From assembly GCA_022072055.1 (NCBI GenBank), contig JAJVIK010000021.1, positions 62,001 to 126,000 on the forward strand: a stretch of DNA of 64,000 nt, read 5' to 3'. Source of the stretch: a bacterium (lineage in GTDB: Bacteria; Hinthialibacterota; Hinthialibacteria; OLB16). This document shows, one piece after another, positions 34,223-42,516 of this stretch. The stretch's first letter is position 1. Each line of letters opens with the position of its first letter. The translations under genes were made by a program, and so were the position numbers. The notes beneath the pieces are model-generated. The model was given only the letters and a program-made list of their open reading frames with translations, was not told where the DNA came from and ran no database searches.

Positions 34223-36346
34223 TCAGTCAATATACTGAAACATCGGGCTGCTCACAAACGCCCAGAGCATGTCTCCCACGGCGGCAACCTTGGGGTCGGG
34301 CGATTCCTCCTCATCCGAGGCGCCGGGAGGTTCGGAAAACGCCAGGCCGGCCTCAAAGAACTCGACGCCGGCGCGGAGCGCTTCCGGGCTTGGGGGCCTC
34401 GAAAGAGCGCGGAGATGAAGGTCTGTCACTATCCTCTCCGCATCCCCCGTTTTGACCATCTCCGCGAGCGCGGGCCCGGTGTAGATCCGCTCGTGGAATT
34501 CGGTCCCGTTCAGGAGTTCGAGGGCCTGAACCACGGCCACGTCATCCGGCCTCGCCGTGCTCACCTCGTTGCGAGTGGAGGGACGTCCCAGAGCGCGGGT
34601 GAGGGGCGTGGATTCATCATCCTGATAGGTCTTCGCCTTCCCCCGCCACTCGCTCATTCCGACCACCAACATCAGACTATCGAGGATCTGCTCGGCGGTG
34701 AGCCGCCTCAAGGACGGAGATCTGAAATAGCGCGGCAGGTCCGGCTTGGCGATATCATACTGGTCCTCGTATCGGGGATCATGGCGCAGCTGATAGGTCC
34801 GGCTGGTCAGGATCATTCGGATGGTGTGCTTGAGGTCATATCCGTGGCGCATGAAATCATCCGCGAGCCACTCCAGCAGCTCCGGGTGGCTTGGGGGGCG
34901 ATCCAGTCGGAAATCATCCGCCGGCTCGAACAATCCCAGGCCCATGTGCCGCTTCCAAAGCCGGTTCACAATGGCCTTGGCGAAACGTGGGTTGGTCGGG
35001 TCCACGAGGAGCTGCGCCACGCGGCGGAGTCGCCCGTTCATATCCGATGGGACATCCTTCGGCGCGCCGGGGATATCGAACATGAATGCGGTCTCAATGA
35101 ACTGCCCCGTGGGCTCCTCGCAACGGATGAGCTCCAGATTCCCTTCGCTGAAATATCCGGCGAAGGCATAGAAGCGGGTTTGTGTCCACTCCTTGTTTTC
35201 GAAATGGTTGTGGCAGCTCGCGCATTTCATCGAGGTGCCGAGAAACACCTGCGCGGCATTGGCGGCGCTTTGAGTGGTCTTCTTGGTGTCACTGTTCAGG
35301 ATGTATTTTGGAGGATGATTGGGCATCCCTGTGTCGATCAGCTCCGCGACCATGACATCGTAGGGCTTGTTTCGGAGGAAACTGTCGTACGCCCAATCCC
35401 GGTAGTTTCCGTGGGTCCCCACCCCGCCCTGGTGATTGCCGTTGCTGCACAGGGCATCTTCCCAAAATGGCGTCCAGTGTGCGGCATACTCCTCGTTGCG
35501 CGCGAGCAGGCTGTCCACCAACCGTTCCCGCTTTTGGGGTTCGGAATCACCAAGAAAAGCCTGAGCCTCCTCAACGGATGGGATCCGCCCCACCAAGTCG
35601 AGAAAAACCCGGCGGACAAAGGTCGCATCATCACAAACCTCGGGCACGAATCGGCTCAGCTCGGGATCCTCCTGAGACTCCCACCTCGCGGCAATGAAAC
35701 GATCAATGGGGTTATAGACCGGGGCCTTCACCTCCGGGGGAGTCGGGGCTGGTGGAAGATACGCGAGACGGAGGTTCCGCTTGCGGATCAGCTGCTCGGC
35801 GGGGTCCGCCACGAATAGAATCTCTTGAATCTCCTCCGGGCTTGGTCCCTCGCTGATGTGGCGGTCGGGAACCGAGTTCGCGTCGGCGGCTTCCTCCGCC
35901 TCCAGCCCCGTGTCATCTCTCGCGCCGCCGAGAATCCAGAGGCGGATCAAATCGACCTCCTCCTCGGAAAGTGGAGGCTCATCCTTGGGCATCTGGGGCT
36001 CAAGCAAGCCGCTGACATACAGGACCACCGCGCTCTGGTCCGGCTTCCCCGGGATTACACCCGGCCCGGCGGATCCCCCCTCCTTCAGGAGGTTCTCCAC
36101 CGAGGTCACGTCAAACATCCCCTTGGGCTTCTTCCCCGAGTGGCACCCCAGGCATTTGTGGTCGAGGATGGGGCGGATGTCGCGAGAAAAACTCACCTTC
36201 CCCGCCTCATCCGGATCGAGATCGCGGATCGGGATGGGGCCCCCCATGCAAACCGGGAGGATGGTGAGGGAAAAAGCCAAAAGGAGACCCAGGAATGACC
36301 ATCCAGGGAGCGGTATGGACTGAGGCCTTTGCGAGGATCGACGCAT
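34223..36346 (-). CDS. Planctomycete-type cytochrome c / DUF1549 / DUF1553 protein
   Basis: 707 aa. Signal segment (about 16-35). PSCyt1-type cytochrome domain at 45-135 with one haem motif, CLGCH, and 'ILDHKCLGCHSGKKPKG'. DUF1549 then spans about 205-400 ('IDRFIAARWE', 'FVRRVFLDLVGRIPS'), and DUF1553 about 440-690 ('NPRFAKAIVNRLWKRHMGLGLFEP', 'YDLKHTIRMILTSRTYQL'). These proteins are periplasmic and of unknown catalytic role; association with polysaccharide degradation is proposed in the family. Promoter TTGCCA-N17-TAAATT lies 47 bases upstream, and the DUF1501 gene follows. Confidence 0.93.
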   Translation of the reverse strand: MRRSSQRPQSIPLPGWSFLGLLLAFSLTILPVCMGGPIPIRDLDPDEAGKVSFSRDIRPILDHKCLGCHSGKKPKGMFDVTSVENLLKEGGSAGPGVIPGKPDQSAVVLYVSGLLEPQMPKDEPPLSEEEVDLIRLWILGGARDDTGLEAEEAADANSVPDRHISEGPSPEEIQEILFVADPAEQLIRKRNLRLAYLPPAPTPPEVKAPVYNPIDRFIAARWESQEDPELSRFVPEVCDDATFVRRVFLDLVGRIPSVEEAQAFLGDSEPQKRERLVDSLLARNEEYAAHWTPFWEDALCSNGNHQGGVGTHGNYRDWAYDSFLRNKPYDVMVAELIDTGMPNHPPKYILNSDTKKTTQSAANAAQVFLGTSMKCASCHNHFENKEWTQTRFYAFAGYFSEGNLELIRCEEPTGQFIETAFMFDIPGAPKDVPSDMNGRLRRVAQLLVDPTNPRFAKAIVNRLWKRHMGLGLFEPADDFRLDRPPSHPELLEWLADDFMRHGYDLKHTIRMILTSRTYQLRHDPRYEDQYDIAKPDLPRYFRSPSLRRLTAEQILDSLMLVVGMSEWRGKAKTYQDDESTPLTRALGRPSTRNEVSTARPDDVAVVQALELLNGTEFHERIYTGPALAEMVKTGDAERIVTDLHLRALSRPPSPEALRAGVEFFEAGLAFSEPPGASDEEESPDPKVAAVGDMLWAFVSSPMFQYID

Positions 36347-36392
36347 GAATTTCTAACCTTGGGCGAAAGCTGGTCTAACGGAAGACCCCTCC

Positions 36393-36421
36393 AATTTAGG
36401 CTCGCAAGAGGGTCTTGGCAA
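36393..36421 (-). promoter_or_regulatory. Promoter of the DUF1549/DUF1501 operon
   Basis: Minus strand: TTGCCA (36421-36416), 17-base spacer, TAAATT (36398-36393). The predicted start near 36387 gives a 40-nt leader before the ATG at 36346. Confidence 0.5.
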
Positions 36422-36525
36422 GCAAGAAACGCCTGCCCCGGTTCGGACTTGCGGAGGAGACGGAGTTGGGAGGACCCTCGGGGATTCCCCTAGGTTGCCT
36501 CTAACAGATTTCTAACATTTTTTTG

Positions 36526-36554
36526 TTGACGGGGCCTTGTTCGAGGATTATCGT
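36526..36554 (+). promoter_or_regulatory. Promoter of the three-domain secreted protein gene
   Basis: TTGACG (36526-36531), 17-base spacer, TATCGT (36549-36554), preceded by CATTTTTTT. The transcript start near 36561 rules out the longer frame from 36537 and supports the ATG at 36624. The same T-run and -10 sequence occur at 39975-40011. Confidence 0.55.
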
Positions 36555-36623
36555 CAGACCTTCTCCCCAACATGGGGTTTGCAGTCAAATCGATTATGGT
36601 CCAAAGAAGGAGGAAGTGTTGCA

Positions 36624-38975
36624 ATGAGAAAACGAATCTTTGTTCGAGGGTTGTTTGTGCTGAGCATCGGGGCCTTATGCCTTTTCGGCGTCACGCCTTC
36701 ACCGGCGGCGACTTATTTCAGCGAGAGCTTTGACTCTTATTCGGACAACTCGGGGATGTTTTCCGCGGGATGGGTTTCACGGAACTTCCAGGAACTGTTT
36801 GACAACGGAGATGTTCAGGGCACAAACGGGCAGCCGCACAACGAGGGAGCCAAATGGGGTCTGAAAGGGGATCCCCAATTCCCACAGGGCGGCCGGATCA
36901 ATCCGCCGGATCGGAATGGCGGCACCACCGGCGGCAAGTACATCATCAGCGATTCGGATAACGCGCCGATCAGCGACGGCGGCAACCCGGACGCCGGCTA
37001 TGCCATCACCTCTCCCGCCTTCAACTGCTCCAGCGCGGCTGGGTCGGTTTATCTTCACTGCTCCATCGGCGCGATCCTGAATGACAATGACACCGCGGTC
37101 TTCGAGGTCTATGTGTCAGGAAACAACGGCGCCACATGGAACCTGGTCCTCCAGCGGGTTTCCCCCGGTTCGCCGCTATCGACCACCGCGAACGCGGATG
37201 GCATCCATGGCGTGGTGGATATTGATATCACCGCGCACGCGGCGGGGAACGCCCAGGTCAAGGTTCGCTTCACCTCCAGGGCCAACAGCGATGGTTGGTG
37301 GGTGACCGTGGATGACATCGTGGTCGATGACATCAACTACGGCTTCAACAACGCGACCACCTTGTTCGGTCCGGAGGGCTTCGCCGGGGCGGCGGACACA
37401 ATCCCGGCCGGATGGGCCAGAACCACCGCCCACGGCGCCGGGAACCAGTGGCAGGTTGGGTACTTGAACCGCCACACGACCGTTGTCGCGGGGATTATCG
37501 GGCAGTCGATCAACCGCTTGGACACCACTTACGCGACCTTTGAGTCCGGCGAGGATGGATTCGGCGTGACTGGGGACGGCGCGGATAATGAGACCCTCAC
37601 AACCCCAACGATCAATTGCGGGTCTTTCAACCAGATCTTCCTGCACTTTGACTCGGAAATCGCCCCGAAGAATGAAGTCGCCAACGTGCTGGTCAGCATC
37701 GACAACGGGACAACTTTTGACCCGGCGCCCGTGTGGACATACAACAATTACGGGGACAACGACGAAGATTCAACCTACACCCACCATGTGGTTCCAGTTG
37801 CGTTGGCGGCCAATCAAGCCCAAGTCAAGTTCCGATTCCTGTTCCAGACCGCGGGGGACGAGCTCTATTGGGCGGTTGACAATGTGTTGGTGACCGGTCG
37901 GAACGGCGACACGGCGCCCGACGCCCCCACAATCAGCCACGCGAATCCGACGTTCACCTTGAACCAGGCGGTGAGCAGCCAGGGCCTCACGGGCTTCAAC
38001 ACCACCGCCTACAGCACTTCGGGCACCGGGACTCATGGGCGCACCGACTGGCAGGTTTTGCGTGTGGGCGGCACCACCCCCGTGGCGAGCGGCTCGACCA
38101 CAACCGGAGACCTGACCGCAATCCGGATCAACGGCGTGGAGTCCCCCGGCAATTACGTGGTGCGCGCGCGTCACGTCTCCCTTCAGGACCAGGTTGCCGG
38201 ACTTTACGGCCCGGACTTGGCCTTCACGGTGGGGGGACCCCAGTTCACGGTCCAGCGCTACTGTGAGGATTTCGACTCCCTGGCCGGTTCCCTGCTCCCG
38301 GCGGCCTCGGAGGCGGTCGGCCAGTGCGCGGGCGGAATCGCCGACCTCTTTCTGCTCGGCTGGACCCACACCCCGCCCGCGGGCTGGAACGTGGACAACA
38401 GCGAGCTCCGGACCAACAACGGCACACTGGAGTGGTATGGGTGGTCGTTTGCCACGCTGGAGTTTTGGGTGGACGCCGACGATCAGGATCGCTCCGCGTT
38501 CACCAAGTCCCTGGGCGTGCTCGCAATTGCGGACGCGGACGAGTATGACGACTGCAACGGCGCGGCGGGTCCGGATAACACCGTGGATGCCGCCTATTAC
38601 ACCACACTTTCCTCGCCGCCGATCGCGATTCCCGCGAATGAGCCGATCCTGATCACCTTCGACAGCCATTACCGTCAGGAGAACCCCCAGCAGGCCGAGG
38701 TGACCGTGTCGTTCGATGGCGGACCCACCCAGCAGATTCTGTACTATTGCTGCGAGGGGGACCCCGTGACCGGAGACAATGCCGGCGTCGATGTCCAGAA
38801 CGCGGGCATCGTGCTGAATGTCCCCGCTCAGCCGGCCAACTCCAACATGGTCGTGAACTGGCGCTACTTCACCGCCAGCAACGACTGGTTCTGGGCCATC
38901 GACAACTTCTGTGTGTACTCGGAGGTTGGACCTGGCGAAGGTTCGAGTGTGGACGATTGGAACCTGTACGAATAA
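36624..38975 (+). CDS. Secreted protein with three MAM/jelly-roll-like domains
   Basis: 783 aa from the ATG after AAGGAGG. Signal peptide 'KRIFVRGLFVLSIGALCLFG...SPAA'. Three units share an opening 'E.FDS...GW' and a closing 'W.(V/I)D(D/N)..V': residues about 32-235, 255-430 and 550-780. Between the second and third is an Ig/Fn3-like strand region. The pattern resembles MAM-like or immune-inhibitor-A-type lectin folds that bind glycans or proteins. No catalytic motif, linker or anchor is visible. Single-gene unit: promoter at 36526 and a perfect terminator hairpin at 39003. Confidence 0.75.
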   Translation: MRKRIFVRGLFVLSIGALCLFGVTPSPAATYFSESFDSYSDNSGMFSAGWVSRNFQELFDNGDVQGTNGQPHNEGAKWGLKGDPQFPQGGRINPPDRNGGTTGGKYIISDSDNAPISDGGNPDAGYAITSPAFNCSSAAGSVYLHCSIGAILNDNDTAVFEVYVSGNNGATWNLVLQRVSPGSPLSTTANADGIHGVVDIDITAHAAGNAQVKVRFTSRANSDGWWVTVDDIVVDDINYGFNNATTLFGPEGFAGAADTIPAGWARTTAHGAGNQWQVGYLNRHTTVVAGIIGQSINRLDTTYATFESGEDGFGVTGDGADNETLTTPTINCGSFNQIFLHFDSEIAPKNEVANVLVSIDNGTTFDPAPVWTYNNYGDNDEDSTYTHHVVPVALAANQAQVKFRFLFQTAGDELYWAVDNVLVTGRNGDTAPDAPTISHANPTFTLNQAVSSQGLTGFNTTAYSTSGTGTHGRTDWQVLRVGGTTPVASGSTTTGDLTAIRINGVESPGNYVVRARHVSLQDQVAGLYGPDLAFTVGGPQFTVQRYCEDFDSLAGSLLPAASEAVGQCAGGIADLFLLGWTHTPPAGWNVDNSELRTNNGTLEWYGWSFATLEFWVDADDQDRSAFTKSLGVLAIADADEYDDCNGAAGPDNTVDAAYYTTLSSPPIAIPANEPILITFDSHYRQENPQQAEVTVSFDGGPTQQILYYCCEGDPVTGDNAGVDVQNAGIVLNVPAQPANSNMVVNWRYFTASNDWFWAIDNFCVYSEVGPGEGSSVDDWNLYE

Positions 38976-39002
38976 AGCCCCGCGCGGGCTTCCGAGGGTA
39001 AG

Positions 39003-39037
39003 GGGTGGGGCGGACCGAGAATCGGTCCGCCCCACCC
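39003..39037 (+). terminator. Perfect 16-pair hairpin after the three-domain gene
   Basis: Arms GGGTGGGGCGGACCGA (39003-39018) and its exact complement (39022-39037), with a 3-base GAA loop. No T run follows, so it is either a strong hairpin terminator of the GC type or an mRNA-stabilising end. It lies 27 bases after the stop and 28 before the pseudopilin ATG. Confidence 0.7.
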
Positions 39038-39065
39038 AGTCATTCATAATGAGGGAGTCATTCCA

Positions 39066-39782
39066 ATGAAGAGAGTGGGAAGTTTACGAGTAAAGCGCGC
39101 TGGTGGTTTCACCCTTATCGAGTTACTGATCGTCATCGCCATCGTCCTTATTCTGATTGCCATCGCGCTGCCCAATTTCCTTGAGGCTCAGGTTCGGGCG
39201 CGTGTCGCCAAAGCCAAGGGGGAGATTCGGACTTACGCCACCGCCCTTGAGTCGTACCGAATCGACAACGGGGGCTATCCCCGAGACCACGATTCCGCTT
39301 GGCCCAATCCGGTCGCGGGCGACCAGGACGGATACACCCAGCTGACCAGTCCCATCAAGTACCTGACCGAGCTTCCGCGCGATCCGTTCGGCGAGAGTGT
39401 GGACACGGGCGGAACGATCGGTGGGGGCGCTTATCGAAACCGAGCGCTTTACTATGAGGGGGGATCGGGTTCCGACGACCTGACCCGCTGCGGGAGCTTG
39501 GCCGGAAATCGTTACATGATTTACCAGAGTCAGGCGCGTCGGAAATGGGCCGCGGCCACCTGCATTCACGCTTACATGACCTTCAGCATTGGCCCGGATC
39601 ACAACGACACCACTGGCGGCAATGATGATTTCCCCTACGGCACCACGTTTGGCATTTACAATCCAACCAATGGAACCAACAGCAATGGGGATATTTACAA
39701 GACAGTCGGTGAGTGGCGCCGCGGACAAGTCTTCCGGGAAACAGGCAGCGGAGTTGTCCGCTACCAGGGAGAGGGTGAGTAG
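39066..39782 (+). CDS. Type II secretion/type IV pilin-like pseudopilin
   Basis: 238 aa. Basic leader of 14 residues, then G/FTLIELLIVIAIVLILIAIALP, the prepilin peptidase site with Glu at +5. 'NFLEAQVRARVAKAKGEIRTYATALESYRIDNGGYP' is the GspG-like stalk, followed by a larger globular domain than GspG usually has. Ribosome site GAGGGAG. No other secretion genes are nearby; in related phyla such stand-alone pseudopilins are numerous. Function probably in a surface filament or secretion, not decided by sequence. Confidence 0.88.
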   Translation: MKRVGSLRVKRAGGFTLIELLIVIAIVLILIAIALPNFLEAQVRARVAKAKGEIRTYATALESYRIDNGGYPRDHDSAWPNPVAGDQDGYTQLTSPIKYLTELPRDPFGESVDTGGTIGGGAYRNRALYYEGGSGSDDLTRCGSLAGNRYMIYQSQARRKWAAATCIHAYMTFSIGPDHNDTTGGNDDFPYGTTFGIYNPTNGTNSNGDIYKTVGEWRRGQVFRETGSGVVRYQGEGE

Positions 39783-39808
39783 GACGAATCCCTGCAACCA
39801 GATCCCGG

Positions 39809-39860
39809 ATCGAAGCCGGCCTGGGGCAGCTCGACATGGGAGGGCTGCCCCAGGCTCGAT
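39809..39860 (+). terminator. Terminator-like hairpin after the pseudopilin gene
   Basis: A perfect 12-pair stem GCCTGGGGCAGC (39819-39830) / GCTGCCCCAGGC (39844-39855) with a 13-base loop. It is flanked by ATCGA/TCGAT (39809-39813 and 39856-39860), which can extend it past a 5-base bulge. No T run. It lies 26 bases after the stop. Confidence 0.6.
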
Positions 39861-39982
39861 TCCCTGGTCCCACCTCTGAGGGACCGACTCAGCGGACCAT
39901 TCCACTGAGGGCAATCCTCGGCCATCAGAACTCCCCTGCTCCCCTAATCGAGCGATTGCCTCGATAGGTCTGCATTTTTTTC

Positions 39983-40011
39983 TTGTCACCGAGTGACTTT
40001 TGTGTTATCGT
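39983..40011 (+). promoter_or_regulatory. Promoter of the hybrid sensor kinase gene
   Basis: TTGTCA (39983-39988), 17-base spacer, TATCGT (40006-40011), preceded by GCATTTTTTT. The transcript start near 40018 lies after the GTG at 40000, so the kinase must start further in, at 40048 or 40084. Confidence 0.5.
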
Positions 40012-40083
40012 CCACTTGACGAATCGGATATATTTGACCGCCGCTGGATGTTTTCAACGGCTAGGTCCGAGTGGGGGCAGAAG

Positions 40084-42513
40084 ATGGACAGTCCACACGG
40101 AGCCGAAGCTGCGGGAAATGAGGTCCCCTCCACCCCCCAAGGCGGACTTGAGGTTCATCCGTCCGTCCGCCCTTGTCCAATCGGCGAATTTGTTAGCCTC
40201 ATCTCTCTCGAATATCGCTATGCGCATGTGAACGCCGCGCACGCCGCGGCGCACCACTTCACGGTCTCGGACCTGCTCAACAAGTCCGTCCCGGATATCT
40301 GGGGGCAGGAAACCTTCGAGGAGGTGATTCGCCCCAACCTGGACCACTGTTTCGCGGGGAATGTCGTCCACTACCAAGCGTGGTTTGATTTCCCGATGAC
40401 CGGCCGAAGGTTTTGGGAGGTGAGCTACTACCCCTATCGCGAGGAGGGGACTGAAATCACTCACGCGATGGTGATCACTCGCGACCTCACCGAACAGAAG
40501 CACAGCTCCGACCTGCTCCTCATCGAAACCACCGTGTTGGACCTGATCGCGCGAAACGCGACGCTGGGGGAGGTCTTCGCCAGATTGCGGGACTTGGTCG
40601 AGGCCGCCTTGCCGGGAAGCCTCCATATCGCGTTTGCTCATGACCCCGCATCGGGGCGCCTCAAGCTTCTGACCGCTCCCGAATTCATCCTCAATTGCAA
40701 CGATGGGATCGATGATCTTGAGCCAAGCCATGAAACCGGTTCGTGCGGCAACGCCGCGCTGCTCGGGGTGCCGGTATCGGTGGGAGATTGCCTCTCCGAT
40801 CCGCGATGGTCCCGTCTGCGGACCTTCGCGCGCAGGTTTTCCATCACATCCTCCATTTCACTCCCGTTCCACGACGACTCGGGCGCGCTCTTGGGCACGG
40901 TGGCGGCCTACTACACATTCGGCAAGGAGCCGGACCCCTTCAACCACGAGGTTCTCGCGGTCGCCAGGAACCTCGCGCGGGTGGCGATTGAACGAGATCG
41001 CGGCGAACAGGAGCGACGGAGGCTGGCCGCCACGGTTGAGAATTCGGTGGACGCCATCCTGATCGTGGACCTGGCCGGCAAGGTCCAGTATGTCAACCCC
41101 GCGTTTGAGACCCTGACCGGTCATTCAAGGACCGATTTCACCGGGAGACGTCTGTTTGACCTGTTCGCCCCTCAGGAGCGTAAGCGCATGGAAGACCGCT
41201 TCCGGGAGGTGGGACTGCGCGGGGACGCCTGGACGGAACGGGTCCAATGCATTCGCAAGGATGGGTCCCTCTATCTGGGCCAATCGACCCTCTTTGCCGT
41301 CGCACCGGTGGACCACGCTCAAGCGTGCGCGGTGATGGTGCAGCGGGATATCACCGAACAGGAGCGGATGGAGACCCAGCTCCGTCACGCCCAGAAGCTC
41401 GAGGCGGTCGGCCAGCTCGCGGGGGGGGTCGCGCACGATTTCAACAACCTGCTTCAGGTGATTCTCTCTCACGCCGAGCTCTCGATTGAGGAACTGGGGG
41501 CGGATCACGAGGTCTCCGAGGGACTTCGGCAAGTCCTCAAGTGCGCCGACCGGGGTACCACGCTTGTGCGCCAGCTCCTGGCGTTCAGTCGCCGCGAAAT
41601 CCTGCATCCGAAGCCCCTCGACCTGAATGATGTCCTCCGTGGCGTGCTGAAGATGATTCGCCGCCTGATCGGGGAGCATATCGACTTGGAGGTCCTGGAG
41701 GGGTCGGACCTCAGACGGGTGAATGCCGATCCCTCTCAAATGGAACAGATTCTGATCAATCTGTGTGTCAACGCCCGGGACGCGATGCCCGATGGGGGCA
41801 AGATTGTCATCCGCACCGCAAACGTGGGGCCGGAGACTGTTTCTCGGTCCGGACGGGGCCGGGCGCTCGGACAGGAGTCTGTCCTGCTCTCGGTGTCGGA
41901 CACCGGGGTGGGAATGAGCGCGGACGTCAAGGAGCGCATTTTCGAGCCTTTCTTCACCACCAAAGGGGTGGGAAAGGGCACCGGATTGGGGTTAGCCACG
42001 GTCTACGGGATCGTGGTTCAGCACCACGGCGCCATCGAGGTGGAGAGCCGCCCGGGAACCGGCTCCACGTTCGAGGTCTACCTCCCGGCAATCGACTCGG
42101 AACCGGAAGACTTCGCCGAACCCCCGCTCACCGGCGCGCCCCAGGCCCACGGAGGAACCGTGCTGCTCGCGGAGGATGACGCCGATGTCCGGGACCTGAT
42201 GGTCCGTATCCTGGAGCATGAGGGCTATCGAGTTCTGGTCGCCTGCGATGGACAGGAAGCCATTGAGCTGGCCCGGGCCCAATCCGCCAGCATTGATCTG
42301 GCCCTCCTGGACATGATCATGCCGAGGATGGGTGGGAAACGGGTGCTCGAGCATCTGCGACGATACGGATTGCGCATCCCGGTGGTCCTCTGCACCGGTT
42401 ACCACAATGAGCAGTCCGAATTCGAGGAGGGGGTAACCCTGCTTCAGAAGCCGGTCACGCCCAAGGCGCTTCGGGCCACGTTGAGCGGGATTCTGGCATC
42501 CGGGGGGCGCTGA
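40084..42513 (+). CDS. Hybrid sensor histidine kinase (PAS-GAF-PAS-HisKA-HATPase-receiver)
   Basis: 809 aa from the ATG at 40084. There is no membrane helix, so it is cytoplasmic. A PAS domain (about 25-140) is followed by GAF (about 150-310), a second PAS (about 320-440), HisKA with phospho-acceptor His451 in 'GGVAHDFNNLL', and HATPase with N-box 'NLCVNARDAMPDGG', 'DTGVGM' and 'GKGTGLGLATVYG'. The C-terminal receiver has acidic pair 'AEDD', phospho-acceptor Asp743 in 'LLDMIMP' and Lys in 'LLQKPVT'. No separate regulator is adjacent, so the output partner is unknown. Convergent with the next gene, 3 bases between stops. Confidence 0.93.
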   Translation: MDSPHGAEAAGNEVPSTPQGGLEVHPSVRPCPIGEFVSLISLEYRYAHVNAAHAAAHHFTVSDLLNKSVPDIWGQETFEEVIRPNLDHCFAGNVVHYQAWFDFPMTGRRFWEVSYYPYREEGTEITHAMVITRDLTEQKHSSDLLLIETTVLDLIARNATLGEVFARLRDLVEAALPGSLHIAFAHDPASGRLKLLTAPEFILNCNDGIDDLEPSHETGSCGNAALLGVPVSVGDCLSDPRWSRLRTFARRFSITSSISLPFHDDSGALLGTVAAYYTFGKEPDPFNHEVLAVARNLARVAIERDRGEQERRRLAATVENSVDAILIVDLAGKVQYVNPAFETLTGHSRTDFTGRRLFDLFAPQERKRMEDRFREVGLRGDAWTERVQCIRKDGSLYLGQSTLFAVAPVDHAQACAVMVQRDITEQERMETQLRHAQKLEAVGQLAGGVAHDFNNLLQVILSHAELSIEELGADHEVSEGLRQVLKCADRGTTLVRQLLAFSRREILHPKPLDLNDVLRGVLKMIRRLIGEHIDLEVLEGSDLRRVNADPSQMEQILINLCVNARDAMPDGGKIVIRTANVGPETVSRSGRGRALGQESVLLSVSDTGVGMSADVKERIFEPFFTTKGVGKGTGLGLATVYGIVVQHHGAIEVESRPGTGSTFEVYLPAIDSEPEDFAEPPLTGAPQAHGGTVLLAEDDADVRDLMVRILEHEGYRVLVACDGQEAIELARAQSASIDLALLDMIMPRMGGKRVLEHLRRYGLRIPVVLCTGYHNEQSEFEEGVTLLQKPVTPKALRATLSGILASGGR

Positions 42514-42516
42514 AAC

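Noticed and set aside
32938-35818. Plus-strand frames of 505 and 599 codons
   Set aside because: They are antisense to the DUF1501 and DUF1549/1553 genes, both of which have clear family motifs.
40000-40083. Longer start (GTG 40000) of the sensor kinase
   Set aside because: It lies upstream of the predicted transcript start from the promoter at 39983-40011.
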